This document shows, in pieces, positions 5,467 to 5,662 of a DNA stretch of 5,662 nucleotides (positions are counted from its first letter, which is position 1; every line of letters starts with the position of its first letter). Under the pieces are notes generated by a model. It did no database searches. It saw only the letters and a list, made by a program, of their open reading frames with translations, and was not told the origin of the DNA. This DNA comes from Candidatus Gastranaerophilales bacterium (GTDB taxonomy: Bacteria > Cyanobacteriota > Vampirovibrionia > Gastranaerophilales > UBA9971). Both the position numbers and the translations under genes were made by a program. The stretch lies in assembly GCA_028277195.1 (NCBI GenBank), contig JANQGS010000078.1, positions 1-5,662 on the forward strand, in the 5' to 3' direction.

Positions 5467-5662
5467 TGGATATAAATACTATTAACCAGTTATCATTCTG
5501 GATTTTCCCGACAGTGTTTGCCGGAGGCATAATCAGCTCGATTTCTCCGTGTACATTGGGCATATTGCCTATTGTAGTAGGCTATATCGGCGGGTATTCA
5601 GAAAACACTACTAAAAAGACAGTATTACAACTATTTTTCTTTATACTGGGACTGTCAATCGT
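5466..5662 (+). CDS. CcdA/DsbD-type transmembrane thiol transporter (5' part, runs off window)
   Basis: Only the first 65 codons are present; the frame stays open to the window edge. The translated start is MDINTINQLSFWIFPTVF, followed by AGGIISSISPCTLGILP and IVVGYIGGYS. The SPC motif in a first transmembrane helix, followed by a Pro and a Gly-rich turn, is the hallmark of CcdA and the DsbD membrane domain, which pass reducing power from cytoplasmic thioredoxin across the membrane; the visible Cys29 would be one of the redox pair, and the second should lie beyond the window. A second hydrophobic segment begins near residue 53. The ATG at 5466-5468 shares one base with the stop of the preceding thioredoxin gene, so translation is likely coupled. 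Whether it serves cytochrome c maturation or another thiol pathway cannot be told, since no haem-handling gene is visible. Confidence 0.88.
   Translation, partial: MDINTINQLSFWIFPTVFAGGIISSISPCTLGILPIVVGYIGGYSENTTKKTVLQLFFFILGLSI

Noticed and set aside
5339..5563. Leftward open frame of 74 codons over the thioredoxin and ccdA junction
   Set aside because: It overlaps two well-supported genes on the other strand and shows no motif.

Overview
This is a compact bacterial window, moderately AT-rich, with eight protein-coding genes, three of them on a leftward unit and two on a rightward unit that diverge from a shared promoter region near 4914-5064. The phylum cannot be fixed from this sequence. 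The futalosine menaquinone pathway (MqnC), an aspartate ammonia-lyase and a membrane thioredoxin/CcdA pair fit a menaquinone-using, probably anaerobic or facultative bacterium. The organism is not named here because nothing in the window is diagnostic.

Right end, rightward: a membrane-anchored thioredoxin-like protein (5065-5466) overlaps by one base the start of a CcdA/DsbD-type thiol-electron transporter (5466 to the window edge). Together they look like a pathway carrying reducing equivalents across the cytoplasmic membrane. Centre-right, leftward: a good promoter (TTGATA-16-TATAAT) precedes aspA (aspartate ammonia-lyase), then a small protein with two TFIIB-type zinc ribbons, then mqnC (cyclic dehypoxanthinyl futalosine synthase). 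Gaps are 24 and 45 bp, so this looks like one operon. AspA makes fumarate and MqnC makes a menaquinone precursor, which may both serve fumarate respiration; that link is inference.

Centre-left, leftward: a divergent PiT-type permease has its own promoter candidate and ends 25 bp before a HigB-type mRNA interferase toxin. The HigA-type antitoxin follows after an unusually long 85-bp gap. That gap contains a consensus-like promoter (TTGCAA-17-TATAAT) whose spacer holds an imperfect palindrome, a good candidate for the HigA operator. Antitoxin-only expression is therefore likely. The left 192 bases carry no convincing gene but hold a perfect 12-bp-stem inverted repeat followed by a second AT-only one.

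Three of the leftward genes have non-ATG codons slightly upstream of an in-frame ATG. For higA and the permease the upstream GTG lies inside a Shine-Dalgarno-like AAGG(G)TG, so the downstream ATG is preferred. No tRNA, rRNA, CRISPR array, insertion sequence or clearly novel system was seen. The most distinctive features are the split higB/higA arrangement behind a permease gene and the degenerate signature motifs of that permease.
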